Part shown: positions 8,900 through 18,396 of the stretch, in pieces
Position numbering within the stretch: the first letter of the stretch is position 1
Layout of the letters: every line of letters begins with the position of its first letter
Assembly (NCBI GenBank): GCA_009844085.1
Contig: VYCF01000072.1
Coordinates: 186,001-250,000 of the forward strand
Direction: 5' to 3'
From: Gammaproteobacteria bacterium
GTDB lineage: Bacteria; Pseudomonadota; Gammaproteobacteria; Pseudomonadales; Pseudohongiellaceae
DNA length: 64,000 nucleotides
Notes under the pieces: model-generated
Told to the model about the DNA's origin: nothing
The model's input: only the letters and a program-made list of their open reading frames with translations
Databases searched by the model: none
Position numbers and translations under genes: made by a program

Positions 8900-11800
8900 A
8901 TGCTTTCAGTTTCCAGGGCGAATCGCTCCGCCCTTTTCACGGCTTTACTCGCCATCGGCCTTTCCACCCAGGCAGCGGCCCAGGACACGACCTCCGCCAT
9001 TCGCGGCTTCGTGTCCGACGCCGGCGGCTTGCCTGTCGCGGACGCCTCCGTGGAGGTGGTCGACCTGCGCACCGGCGCCACCCGCACGCTTGAATCCAAT
9101 TCCGCCGGCGCCTTCTATGCCTCCAATCTTCCCGTCGGCGGTCCGTATCGCGTCACCGTGGACGACAACCGCAGCGTCACCATCGAAACGATTTCCCTGG
9201 GCGAGGTTTATAACCTCTCGATCGATCTCGGGGGATCCGGCCCGGCCGAGGAAATTCTCGTCATCGGACAGAGCGACGCGCTGGCCGACATGGCGCCGGG
9301 CCCGTCGGCGACTTTCGGCGGATTCGAACTCGAAACTTCCGTCGCTTACGACCGCGACATCAAGGATGTCTACAGCCTCGACCCGCGCATGAACCTCGAC
9401 GGCGGCACGGCGGTGAATTGCATCGGCAAGCACCCGCGCTACAACAGCATCAGCCTCGATGGTGTCGCCCAGAACGACCGCTTCGGACTCAATTCGAACG
9501 GTTACGCCACCGGTATGCCCTTCCCGTACGAATCCATCGCCCAGGTGGCGGCTGAACTCGCGCCCTTCGACGTCAATTACGGCGGCTTCACCGCATGTAA
9601 CATCAATGCCGTCACCAAATCCGGCACCAATGAATGGACCGGAACCGGATTCTACGAACTGACCGGCGACCGATGGCGCGGCGACTCGCTGACCGAAGAC
9701 GGCAGAACGAGCACATTTTCCACTGTCGATTACGAAGAGGAGAAATACGGCTTCAGCGTCGGCGGGCCGATCGTCGAAGACCGACTGTTCTTCTTTGCCG
9801 CCTACGAGGAAACCGAGGAACCCCGCTTTCTTTCCATGGGTTACGCGGGCTCTGGTAACGGGGTTGAGCGCCCCTGGCTGAGCGAAGCCGACTATGACCG
9901 CATCCGCCGGACCGCCGTCGATCTCTACGATTACGACCCCGGCGGCCAGCCGGTCGACGGCGCCCAGACCGAACAGAAATACATGATCCGGCTCGACTGG
10001 AACATCAACGACGCCCACAGTCTGGCCGGCATCTACAATTTCTACGACGGCATCCAGGACCGGGCTTCGGACGGCGACAACAACGAGTTCGAATTCTCCA
10101 ACCACTTCTACCGGAAGGGCGCCGAACTCGAAACGGTCATCGTCAAGCTGTTTTCGCAATGGACCGACGCTTTCTCAACCGAGATCTTCGTCAACACCAA
10201 CACCATGATCGACACCCAGGTCACGACCGGCCCGGGCGATTTCGCCGACTTCCAGGTCAACATAGCGAGAAATACCGTCTATCTCGGCGCCGACGATTCA
10301 CGCCAGGCGAACCGCCTCAATTGGGAATCTTCGTTCTTGAAGTTCAGCGGCGAATATCTCGCTGGCAATCATCTGCTGACGTTCGGCTTTGAGCGCGACG
10401 ACCTCTCGGTATTCAACCTGTTCGTGCAACATTCCCGCGGCGGAGAATACGACTTCTTCGACGATTCCGCCGGCAACCCGGCGCATTGCGACACCCTGAC
10501 CGCCCAGGGCCGTTTCGACGACCCGGCCTGCGCCCTGTCCGGCATCGACCGCTTCGAACTCGGCCGGCCCAGCCGCGTCTACTATGGCAGCGGCGGCGGC
10601 ACCAACAACGCGCAGGACGCGGCGGCCAATTTCGGCAACGTGTTGAATACGTTGTATTTCCAGGACGAATGGTATCTGTCCGATTACGCCCTGACCCTGA
10701 CCGCCGGGCTTCGTTACGAATGGTTCACCAGCGACGACCGGCCGCGTTTCAACCAGACTTTCACCAGCGCCAACAATGATCTGCGCAACGACGGCAACGT
10801 CGACGGCCTTGATCTGCTGATGCCGCGCCTCGGCTTCACCTGGGAGGCGCTCGACGACCTGACCGTGCGCGGAGGGCTGGGCCTGTATTCCGGCGGCAAC
10901 CCCAACGTGTGGCTGTCCAACGCCTGGAGCAATGACGGCATCACCAATGTGCAACTGCAATGGCGCAATTTCAGCGGCGCCGAGTCGATCTTCGGCGATG
11001 TGCCGCTGGCGGGCGGCGGGCGGCCCGGCTACGACGTTCCCGCGGCTCTCGTCGACCAGGTCCTGGCCACTACGGAAGCCAACGCCAACGACAGCCGCCT
11101 CGTGCTGATCGATCCGGGTTACGAGCAACCCGCGGAATGGAAACTGGCCCTTGGCGGAACGTATTACTTCGCCAACGGCATCAATATCGACGCGGACTAC
11201 ATCTTCTCGCGGCAACATAACCCCGCCTACTATCTTGACGTGTCCCAGCAACAGGTCGGCATCACCGCGGCCGGCCAGCCGATCTACGACTTCGTCACCG
11301 GCTCGGAGAACTTCATGCTGACCAACTCGGGGCAGAAGCCGGAAGCGCACAGCCTGTCGCTGGTAGCGCGCCAGCGCCATGACTGGGGACTGGACTGGAT
11401 GCTGGGCTATGCCTGGACCGACGCCGAAGACGTGAGTCCGATGACTTCCTTTGTGGCGGCTTCCAATTTCGACAATCTCGCCCTGGTCGATCTGGTCGAG
11501 CCGATGCCGGGCACTTCCAACTACGTGTCGCCGCATCGCTTCACGGCAAGGCTGAGCTACGGCCGCGACTTCATCGCCGGTCACGAGACCCGGATCACGG
11601 CGCTGTTCTACGGCAAGGAAGGGCACCCGCAAAGCCACGTCATGAGTTCGGCCGATCTTGAAGGCGACGGTTTCTATGGCCGCCACCTGCTCTATGTGCC
11701 GGGAGCGAACGACCCGAACGTCGTAGCGGGCCCGGACTTCGACCTTGCCGCCTTCTCCGCCTTTGTCGAACGCGAGGGCTATGGCGCCGGCTTCGTCGGC

Positions 11801-12100
11801 CGCAACGCCAATCACGCCGACTGGTCCTCACGCCTCGACCTGCGCATCGATCAGCAACTGCCCCTGCTTTTCGGCGCAAGAGCTCGTGGCTGGATCAAGA
11901 TCTACAACCTGCTGAACATGATCGACGACGAACTCGGCCTGCAGTACGACGGCCAGTTCTTCTCCCAGCAGGTGGTCACTTCCTCGCTCAACGACCGCGG
12001 TCAATACGTGTTCGAACGCTTCCGGGACCGTAACATCACCGACCTGCTCGAACAGCGCAGCCTGTGGGAATTGCGCCTTGGAATCCAGTTCGAGTTCTGA
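8900..12100 (+). CDS. TonB-dependent receptor with carboxypeptidase-regulatory-like domain (Oar-like)
   Basis: A 1066-residue outer-membrane receptor. After a signal peptide (~1-28, ...TQAAAQ) comes a CarboxypepD_reg-like beta-sandwich (~32-110, IRGFVSDAGGLPVADASVEV). A plug domain follows (~125-260) and then a long beta-barrel ending in the aromatic-terminated strand LRLGIQFEF. The pattern NAVTKSGTNEWTGTGFYELTGD is typical of Oar/CirA-like receptors. Such receptors take up large or scarce substrates with TonB-ExbBD energy. Its position just before the molybdenum hydroxylase genes suggests, by inference, substrate uptake for that enzyme. Confidence 0.93.
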   Translation: MLSVSRANRSALFTALLAIGLSTQAAAQDTTSAIRGFVSDAGGLPVADASVEVVDLRTGATRTLESNSAGAFYASNLPVGGPYRVTVDDNRSVTIETISLGEVYNLSIDLGGSGPAEEILVIGQSDALADMAPGPSATFGGFELETSVAYDRDIKDVYSLDPRMNLDGGTAVNCIGKHPRYNSISLDGVAQNDRFGLNSNGYATGMPFPYESIAQVAAELAPFDVNYGGFTACNINAVTKSGTNEWTGTGFYELTGDRWRGDSLTEDGRTSTFSTVDYEEEKYGFSVGGPIVEDRLFFFAAYEETEEPRFLSMGYAGSGNGVERPWLSEADYDRIRRTAVDLYDYDPGGQPVDGAQTEQKYMIRLDWNINDAHSLAGIYNFYDGIQDRASDGDNNEFEFSNHFYRKGAELETVIVKLFSQWTDAFSTEIFVNTNTMIDTQVTTGPGDFADFQVNIARNTVYLGADDSRQANRLNWESSFLKFSGEYLAGNHLLTFGFERDDLSVFNLFVQHSRGGEYDFFDDSAGNPAHCDTLTAQGRFDDPACALSGIDRFELGRPSRVYYGSGGGTNNAQDAAANFGNVLNTLYFQDEWYLSDYALTLTAGLRYEWFTSDDRPRFNQTFTSANNDLRNDGNVDGLDLLMPRLGFTWEALDDLTVRGGLGLYSGGNPNVWLSNAWSNDGITNVQLQWRNFSGAESIFGDVPLAGGGRPGYDVPAALVDQVLATTEANANDSRLVLIDPGYEQPAEWKLALGGTYYFANGINIDADYIFSRQHNPAYYLDVSQQQVGITAAGQPIYDFVTGSENFMLTNSGQKPEAHSLSLVARQRHDWGLDWMLGYAWTDAEDVSPMTSFVAASNFDNLALVDLVEPMPGTSNYVSPHRFTARLSYGRDFIAGHETRITALFYGKEGHPQSHVMSSADLEGDGFYGRHLLYVPGANDPNVVAGPDFDLAAFSAFVEREGYGAGFVGRNANHADWSSRLDLRIDQQLPLLFGARARGWIKIYNLLNMIDDELGLQYDGQFFSQQVVTSSLNDRGQYVFERFRDRNITDLLEQRSLWELRLGIQFEF

Positions 12101-12123
12101 GCCCTCTTCCGGGTTCCCGGCTG

Positions 12124-12152
12124 TTGCAATCGGGCGGCAAAAAGTCTAGCCT
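12124..12152 (+). promoter_or_regulatory. Candidate sigma70-like promoter for the first molybdenum hydroxylase operon
   Basis: TTGCAA (12124-12129) and TAGCCT (12147-12152) are separated by 17 bases and lie 72 bases before the GTG start. The match to consensus is moderate and was found by eye. Confidence 0.3.
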
Positions 12153-12223
12153 CAACGGATCGTCCGCACCCGCTGCCGATGGCGGGCGCGGGCTCCCTTT
12201 GCATAAGAAACGGAGCTAACCCA

Positions 12224-12811
12224 GTGAATGCAAAACTGACGCGCAGACGTTTTATCAAGGGGGTGATCTTCTCCGGCGCGGCCGCGACGACCGGCGCCGC
12301 GGGAGTCTACCTCGCCCAGGCGCAGTCCGGGCTGTCCGCCGCGGAGCGTCTGATCACCCTGAACGTCAACGGCCGCGACCGGCCGGTAGACGTTCTGCCC
12401 CAGGAGACCCTGGCCCATACATTGCGTTACCGGCTCGATCTGACCGGCACCAAGATCGGCTGCAATCGAGGCGAATGCGGCGCCTGCACCGTGCTCATCG
12501 ACGGTGTGCCGAATTACTCGTGCTCGGTGCTGACGCATAACGTGAAGAACCGCACGGTGACTTCGATCGAGGGCCTCAAGGCCGCCGACGGCACGCTGCA
12601 TCCGGTGCAACAGGCCTTCATCGACGAAATCTCGCCGCAATGCGGTTTTTGCACGCCGGGACAGATCATGTCCGCGGTGGCGCTGCTGAATGACAACCCG
12701 GCGCCCGACCGGCAGCAGGTGCGAATGGCCCTTTCGGGCAACCTGTGCCGTTGCGGCGCATACGAACATTACATAAACGGCGTCTTGCGCGCCTCGGGGC
12801 AACTGGCATGA
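12224..12811 (+). CDS. Tat-exported [2Fe-2S] subunit of a xanthine dehydrogenase-family oxidoreductase
   Basis: The 195-residue small subunit of a molybdenum hydroxylase carries two [2Fe-2S] clusters that pass electrons from the Mo site. A Tat signal (TRRRFIKGVIF) begins at residue 6. The ferredoxin-type cluster uses C80, C85, C88 and C100; the C-terminal cluster uses C140, C143, C175 and C177 (QCGFCTPGQ and CRCG). The GTG at 12224 was chosen because GGAG lies 8 bases before it and it places the twin arginines near the N-terminus. The stop overlaps the next start (ATGA). The holoenzyme is probably assembled in the cytoplasm and exported by this one signal, as for PaoABC-type enzymes. Confidence 0.92.
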   Translation: MNAKLTRRRFIKGVIFSGAAATTGAAGVYLAQAQSGLSAAERLITLNVNGRDRPVDVLPQETLAHTLRYRLDLTGTKIGCNRGECGACTVLIDGVPNYSCSVLTHNVKNRTVTSIEGLKAADGTLHPVQQAFIDEISPQCGFCTPGQIMSAVALLNDNPAPDRQQVRMALSGNLCRCGAYEHYINGVLRASGQLA

Positions 12812-15243
12812 CTACGCATATAGGATTCGATTTCGTTCCGCCGGACGTTCCTGGCAAGGTCACCGGCGAGATCAAGTACGCTGAAGACTATCGCCGCGAA
12901 GGCATGGTCTTCGCGCGGCTGCTGACCAGTCCCCTGCCCGCGGGCAGGGTCGTCGGCATCGACGCCACCGAAGCGCTGCGCATGGACGGAGTGGTCGGCA
13001 TCTTCACCGCCGCCGACCTGCCGCCGGTGGCGCCCCCGGCCAATCCGGCGCTCGCAGCCGACTACATCACTTACGTCGGCCAGCCGATCCTCGCCGTAGC
13101 GGCGACTACCGAAGAGATCGCGGAAACCGCCATTGAGCGAATCCGGGTGGAGTACGAACGCCGCCCCTTCGTCGTGGACCCGCTTAAAAGCCTTGCTCCG
13201 GGCGGCGCTACCGCCTACCCGGAAGGCAATGCCCTGGTTCCCGTCCAGGAAGCGGGACCGGACGGCACGACCATCAATACCGCCCGGGTCATGGACGTCA
13301 AGTGGCCCCAGGAAGCCATCGACGCCATGCGCGCCGGAAGCGAACCAGTCGGCGCCGAGTTCACGAGGGAATGGGAATTCGGCGATCTTGAAGCGGGCTT
13401 CGCCGAGGCGGCCGCCATCGTCGAGGAGCCCTTCGTCACCATCGGCTACCCGCACCACTCGCTGGAATCCCGGACCTGCATGGCTTACTGGGAAAACGGC
13501 AGGTGCTACTTCCACGGTTCCTCCCAGAGCCAAAGCGCCAACAACGCCGGACTGGCGCGCATGCTCAACATCGATCTCGCCGACCTGGTCTTCATCAATG
13601 AGGCCACCGGCGGCGGCTTCGGCTCCAAGATCGGTCCCTATCCCTACATGGCGATTACCGGCCAGTTCTCGCGTCAATTGAACCGGCCGGTGCAGTTGCG
13701 AATCACCCGGGAACAGGAGTTCTACATCGGCTCGGCCCGTTCCGGCATGCAAGGCTGGATCAAGGTGGGCGTCAAGGAGGACGGCAAGGTGTCCGCGGTG
13801 GATCTCGTCATCGTCAATGACGGCGGCATGACCGGCGGCGGCAGCGGCAATTCGTCGGCGCAGCACGTCACCGTTGCCTACCAGCCCGAGGCGATGCGAT
13901 TCCGCCACATCTCGGTCTACACCAACACCACGCCGCGGGGCGCCCAGCGCGGTCCCGGCCAGAACGAAATGTCGGCCATTCTCGGTCCGGTCACCGACAA
14001 GGCGGCGGCTGCCGCCGGCATTGACCGGGTGGAGTTCCGCAAGGTCAACGCCCTCAACAGCGATGGCTTCCAGGGCGGCAGCCAGGGGCCCGTGACCAGC
14101 GCCTTCGTGCGTGAAGCCATCGACCAGGGCGAGCGGATGTTCGGCTGGCGCGAAAGGCTTGAGCAACCCAGGCGTAACGGCAGCAAGGTGCGCGGCCTCG
14201 GAGTCGGCATCGGCTATCACGGCGCCGGCGGCCGCGGCTACGACGGCCTGTTGCGAATGGACACCGACGGCATGCTGCACATCCATTGCGGCGTGGGCAA
14301 TCTCGGCACGTATTCCTATGCGGCGACCTGCCGCGCCGCGGCCGAAGTGATGCAGATTCCCTGGGAGCGCTGCCAGATTCATCGCGGCCGCAGCGACCGG
14401 CATCTGCCGCACAGTTCGGGCCAGGGCGGCTCCAATACGGTGTTCACTCATAGCCGTGCGAACTGGGTTGCCGGTCAGGACATGATCGCCAAGATGAAGG
14501 AAATCGCCGCCACGGACCTCGGCGGCAGCGCGGACGATTACGAGATCGGAGGCGAGCGCGTGTTCGCAAGCGCCGACCCCGATACCGGACTCAGCTACGC
14601 GCAATGCGCCCAGCGCGCGATGGAACTCGGCGGAGCCTTCAGCGGGGAGGAATATCCCGACGACATCAATCCGCTGACCCAACTCGCGGTGCAGGGACTT
14701 GCCGGAAGCGGCCTGATCGGCGTCGCCAGGGACAACATTCCGGGCGTCGGACAGCCGCCGGGAGTCGTCGTCGGCTTCATCGAGATCGAACTCGATACCG
14801 ACACCGGCAAGTACGATATTCTCGACTACGCCGCGGTCGCCGATTGCGGCACCGTGGTGCATCCGAAGAACTTCGACAACGCCATGCGCGGCGGCGCGGT
14901 CTGGGGCGTCGGGCTGGCCGCTCTCGAGCGCCATGTATACGATCCGCAGAACGGACTGCCCGCCAACGTCGGCCTGTATCAGAGCAAGCCGCCGACCATT
15001 CTCGACGTGCCGGTGGACACCCAGGCAGCCGCGGTGAACATTCCGGACCCGCAGAACCCGGCCGGCGGCCGCGGTATCGGCGAGCCGACCCAGGGCGCCG
15101 CCTGCGCCGCGTTGGCTTCCGCCATAACCGATGCCCTCGATGGACATTTGTTCAATTCCGCGCCGATCACGACGGACATGATCGTCAATCATCTGGCGGG
15201 GAATTCCTACAGCACCCAATCCCTGAAAACCAACACATTCTGA
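12808..15243 (+). CDS. Molybdopterin-binding large subunit, xanthine dehydrogenase family
   Basis: The 811-residue catalytic subunit starts with the family motif FVPPDVPGKVTGEIKYAED. An aldehyde oxidase/xanthine dehydrogenase a/b-hammerhead domain spans ~15-130, and Mo-cofactor-binding domains fill the rest. GGGFGSK binds the cofactor, and the catalytic Glu equivalent is E759 in GIGEPTQG. It has no export signal of its own and depends on the small subunit. It is clearly paralogous to the large subunit at 49693-52131. The substrate may be an aldehyde or N-heterocycle; the sequence does not decide. Confidence 0.92.
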   Translation: MTTHIGFDFVPPDVPGKVTGEIKYAEDYRREGMVFARLLTSPLPAGRVVGIDATEALRMDGVVGIFTAADLPPVAPPANPALAADYITYVGQPILAVAATTEEIAETAIERIRVEYERRPFVVDPLKSLAPGGATAYPEGNALVPVQEAGPDGTTINTARVMDVKWPQEAIDAMRAGSEPVGAEFTREWEFGDLEAGFAEAAAIVEEPFVTIGYPHHSLESRTCMAYWENGRCYFHGSSQSQSANNAGLARMLNIDLADLVFINEATGGGFGSKIGPYPYMAITGQFSRQLNRPVQLRITREQEFYIGSARSGMQGWIKVGVKEDGKVSAVDLVIVNDGGMTGGGSGNSSAQHVTVAYQPEAMRFRHISVYTNTTPRGAQRGPGQNEMSAILGPVTDKAAAAAGIDRVEFRKVNALNSDGFQGGSQGPVTSAFVREAIDQGERMFGWRERLEQPRRNGSKVRGLGVGIGYHGAGGRGYDGLLRMDTDGMLHIHCGVGNLGTYSYAATCRAAAEVMQIPWERCQIHRGRSDRHLPHSSGQGGSNTVFTHSRANWVAGQDMIAKMKEIAATDLGGSADDYEIGGERVFASADPDTGLSYAQCAQRAMELGGAFSGEEYPDDINPLTQLAVQGLAGSGLIGVARDNIPGVGQPPGVVVGFIEIELDTDTGKYDILDYAAVADCGTVVHPKNFDNAMRGGAVWGVGLAALERHVYDPQNGLPANVGLYQSKPPTILDVPVDTQAAAVNIPDPQNPAGGRGIGEPTQGAACAALASAITDALDGHLFNSAPITTDMIVNHLAGNSYSTQSLKTNTF

Positions 15244-15252
15244 GGTCTCGAT

Positions 15253-16242
15253 ATGCCATCACATGACGTAATGCCGAATATGGAGCTGTACCAGCCGGTA
15301 ATGCTGGAAGACGCTCTTGAGATCGCCGACCGCCTCGGAGAACGGGGCTGGCTGGTAGGCGGAGGTCAGGATACCTACGGTTGGTTGAAGGATCGCGCCA
15401 AATCCGTCGATGCGCTCATCGACCTGAGCGCCATCGAATCTCTGCGCGGCGTACGCCAGGACGGCGATACGCTGGAAATCGGCGCGATGACCACTTTGAC
15501 CGAAGTGACCAACGACCCGCTGATCCGCGAACATTTCTCACTGCTCGCCGATGCCGCGGCGATCGTCGCGAGTCCGCAGATCCGCAACATCGGCACGATC
15601 GGAGGCAATGTTTCCCAGGATGTGCGGTGCTGGTATTACCGCCGCGGTCTGTCGTGCTATCGGGCCGGAGGCAACTTGTGCTACGCCGACACGCCCCAGG
15701 CCATGAACCGCGAACATTCGCTGTTCGAAGGCAGCCGCTGCGTCGCAGCCGGCGCTTCCGACACGGCGCCGGCGCTGGTCGCGCTCAACGCCTCGATGGT
15801 GATCCGCAACAGCGGCGGCGAACGCGAGGTCTCGGCGGAAGACTTTTTCGTCGGTCCCGCGCGGGACATCCTCAACACGACGATCATGCGTCCCGGCGAT
15901 ATCCTCACGGCGATCCGGCTGCCGGCCGACTGGCGCGACGCCACTTTCTACTTCGAGAAAGTCGCCGACCGCAACGTGTGGGATTTCTCGCTGGTCAGCA
16001 TCGCGGCGGCTTTTCGCGTCGAAGGCGGCAGCATAGCCGGGGCCAGCATCGTCTGCGGCGCGGTGCAGACCACGCCGCGCCGCCTGCGCAACGTGGAAAA
16101 CGCCGTGACCGGGATGAGCAAGGACATGGCTACGGCGGAAGCGGTCGCGCCGATGTCCACGGCGGGCGCGCGAGCGCTGGCCCACAACGGGTTCAAGATT
16201 CCTTTGATGCAGAACCTGGTGAAACGGGCTATCGCCGCCTGA
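15253..16242 (+). CDS. FAD-binding medium subunit, xanthine dehydrogenase family
   Basis: A 329-residue FAD subunit completes the three-subunit hydroxylase. The FAD_binding_5 domain has VGGGQDTYG near residue 35 and IRNIGTIGGN near residue 110; a CO dehydrogenase flavoprotein C-terminal domain follows (~200-320). Four cysteines, C126, C135, C143 and C163, cluster right after the GTIGGN loop. In PaoB and 4-hydroxybenzoyl-CoA reductase beta subunits an insert at this place binds a [4Fe-4S] cluster, so one is possible here. The gene starts 10 bases after the large subunit and its 3' end overlaps convergent hemH by 14 bases. Confidence 0.9.
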   Translation: MPSHDVMPNMELYQPVMLEDALEIADRLGERGWLVGGGQDTYGWLKDRAKSVDALIDLSAIESLRGVRQDGDTLEIGAMTTLTEVTNDPLIREHFSLLADAAAIVASPQIRNIGTIGGNVSQDVRCWYYRRGLSCYRAGGNLCYADTPQAMNREHSLFEGSRCVAAGASDTAPALVALNASMVIRNSGGEREVSAEDFFVGPARDILNTTIMRPGDILTAIRLPADWRDATFYFEKVADRNVWDFSLVSIAAAFRVEGGSIAGASIVCGAVQTTPRRLRNVENAVTGMSKDMATAEAVAPMSTAGARALAHNGFKIPLMQNLVKRAIAA

Positions 16243-17275
16243 GGTTTGGCGGCTTCGATCCGTCGGCGGCGATTTCGTAGACTGCTTCGATCCAGGCGGG
16301 GGAGTCGTTCAGGTTTGGCAGGAGGATCAGTTCTTCGCCTCCTGCCTCGATGAATTGTTCGCGGTATTCGCGTCCGATTTCGTGCAAGGTTTCCAGGCAG
16401 TCGGTCACGAACGAAGGCGTGGCCACCGCTACGCGCTTCTTGCCACTGGCGAGCAATTCCAGTAAATGCGCGTCCAGATAGGGCTTGATCCACTCGGAAG
16501 GCCCGAATCGCGACTGGAAGGCCGAGGACCAGAAGTCTGTCCGCCAGCCGAGCGCCTCCGCCAGGTTTCGGGAAGTCGCCATGCACTGGGCGCGGTAGCA
16601 GCCCCGATTTTTCTCTCCGATAGCGTCGCAGCAGGCGCCGAAGTCGCAGCATCCACCCGTATCCGCCTTGCGGATTTGCGCTTCGGGAAGCCCGTGGTAG
16701 CTGAAAACCACATGGTCTGCTTCCGCATCGGCCAAATTCGCGTCGATGACCTCGGACCAGGCGCGGACAAAAGCCGGCGTTTCGAAAAAATCTTCGATAA
16801 AGCGAATTTTCGGCGCCTTGCGCCACTGTCTCGCCGCCGCGTTCACCGCGTGAATCGCCGAAGCCGTCGTTGCCCTCGCGTATTGCGGATACATGGGCAG
16901 CACCAGGATTTCATCGCGGCCTTCACGCTCGAGTTCGGACAAAGCGTCGGCGATAAACGGCCTGCTATAGGCCATGCCGATGCGCACCGCCACGTCGGAA
17001 CCGGCCGCATCGAACCTTTCCTGTACGCCGCGTCTGACCCGCTCGGAATAAACCTGCAAAGGCGACCCCTCGTCCATCCAGATTCCGGCGTAATCTCGGG
17101 CGGTGCGCGGCGCCCGCAACGGCAGGATGACCAGGTTTCGCAATAGCCACAGACCGATCGGATTGATGTCGAAAACGAACCGGTCGGCGAAGAAACAACG
17201 GTAGAACTTGCGCAGTCCCCTGGCCGTGGGCTCCGCCGGCGTTCCCAGATTGATCAGCAATACGGCTTTGGACAT
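16229..17275 (-). CDS. hemH: Ferrochelatase
   Basis: Inserts Fe2+ into protoporphyrin IX, the last step of protoheme synthesis. At 348 residues it has normal bacterial length. The opening VLLINLGTP, the middle MYPQYA and the metal-binding H194 in FSYHGLP are diagnostic. Just after this motif is an unusual cysteine group, C209, C210, C215, C216, C226 and C231. Some bacterial ferrochelatases bind a [2Fe-2S] cluster, and this group could supply ligands. Heme is needed by the cytochrome c domains encoded nearby. It is divergently placed from the SMP-30 gene. Confidence 0.95.
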   Translation of the reverse strand: MSKAVLLINLGTPAEPTARGLRKFYRCFFADRFVFDINPIGLWLLRNLVILPLRAPRTARDYAGIWMDEGSPLQVYSERVRRGVQERFDAAGSDVAVRIGMAYSRPFIADALSELEREGRDEILVLPMYPQYARATTASAIHAVNAAARQWRKAPKIRFIEDFFETPAFVRAWSEVIDANLADAEADHVVFSYHGLPEAQIRKADTGGCCDFGACCDAIGEKNRGCYRAQCMATSRNLAEALGWRTDFWSSAFQSRFGPSEWIKPYLDAHLLELLASGKKRVAVATPSFVTDCLETLHEIGREYREQFIEAGGEELILLPNLNDSPAWIEAVYEIAADGSKPPNLRRR

Positions 17276-17390
17276 GACTCGGCTGGACTAAAGGATACCG
17301 GCGAAAAAGTCCTGCGCATTTTAGCCTCAATCCGGTAATCTTGCGTTGTTCTTGATTGGCTTTTCAACAGTCCCGCCAAGGAGACATTTC

Positions 17391-18278
17391 ATGTTACGCA
17401 CAGCTTACCTGTTTGGTTTGGCTATATCGCTGTTTTCCTTCTATCCGGCGCACGCTCAGGACAGCGGCCTGGTCGCCGACGGCGCCGAGGTCGTCGAGGT
17501 TCGTGGCGGTTTCGGTTTTCTCGAGGGACCGGTGACCGACCGCACCGGCGATCTGTATTTCACCGATATCAATGCGAATCAGATCTGGCGTTATAGCGCC
17601 GGCGGCGATTTCGAGGTCGCCATCGAGCCGAGCAACCACGCCAACGGACTGACGCTGGATCTTGACGGCGCGCTGTTGATCTGCGAACAGTCCGCCCAGC
17701 GAATCACTCGCAGGGAGGCCGACGGCAACCTGAGCGTGGTTGCCGAAAGCTACGATGGGGCGCCTTTCAACAGCCCGAACGATCTCTGGGTCCACCCGGA
17801 CGGCTCGATCTATTTCACCGACCCGCGATACCGCTTCCCGGAAGGGCCGCCTTCGCAGCCCGGCGAGTATGTCTATCGCATCTCTCCCGACCGCCAGAGC
17901 GTAACCGCTCTGGTCACCGATATTCCGAAACCAAACGGCATACTGGGAACCGAAGACGGCCGCGTTCTGTATCTGGCGAGCACCGAAACTCGCAAGATCT
18001 ACCGTTTCGACATTGCGGCCGATGGCGCGCTCGAAAACCGAACCGAGTTCGCCGATCAGGGTTCGGACGGCATGACGCTCGACGAGTTCGGCAACGTCTA
18101 TCTGACCTGGGGCGGCGGCGTCAGCATCCGCAATCCCGACGGCGAGGAAATCGAGTTCATCGAGACCCCGCAGAATCCGGCCAATGTCGGCTTCGGCGGC
18201 GCGGACGGCCGCACCTTGTACATGACCGCTCGCACCAGCCTTTATTCATTGCGAATGAACGTCACGGCAAGCCGTTAG
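17391..18278 (+). CDS. SMP-30/gluconolactonase-like exported beta-propeller protein
   Basis: A 295-residue periplasmic protein with a signal peptide (~1-21, ending AHAQ) and an SMP-30/LRE-like six-bladed propeller. Repeating motifs include FLEGPVTDRTGDLYFTDI, NGLTLDLDG, SPNDLWVHPDGSIYFTDP and GMTLDEFGNVY, which supply the usual metal-site Glu, Asn and Asp. The ATG at 17391 was chosen because AAGGAG sits 7 bases upstream and it gives a clean signal peptide. Relatives are lactonases or metallohydrolases on sugar lactones. The substrate is unknown. Confidence 0.88.
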   Translation: MLRTAYLFGLAISLFSFYPAHAQDSGLVADGAEVVEVRGGFGFLEGPVTDRTGDLYFTDINANQIWRYSAGGDFEVAIEPSNHANGLTLDLDGALLICEQSAQRITRREADGNLSVVAESYDGAPFNSPNDLWVHPDGSIYFTDPRYRFPEGPPSQPGEYVYRISPDRQSVTALVTDIPKPNGILGTEDGRVLYLASTETRKIYRFDIAADGALENRTEFADQGSDGMTLDEFGNVYLTWGGGVSIRNPDGEEIEFIETPQNPANVGFGGADGRTLYMTARTSLYSLRMNVTASR

Positions 18279-18396
18279 TTTTCTGGCTAAATCCGAAATT
18301 ATGGGTACTTTGGTAACAGAAACCGTGATAGACTCGTCTCACTTTGAAATACCTGAACGAATCAAGCAAACAGCATCATTCAACGAGGACCAGAAC

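Noticed and set aside
12769-15219. 816-codon open frame on the minus strand opposite the large hydroxylase subunit
   Set aside because: It mirrors codon structure of a GC-rich gene with clear homology on the plus strand, and its translation shows no domain pattern.
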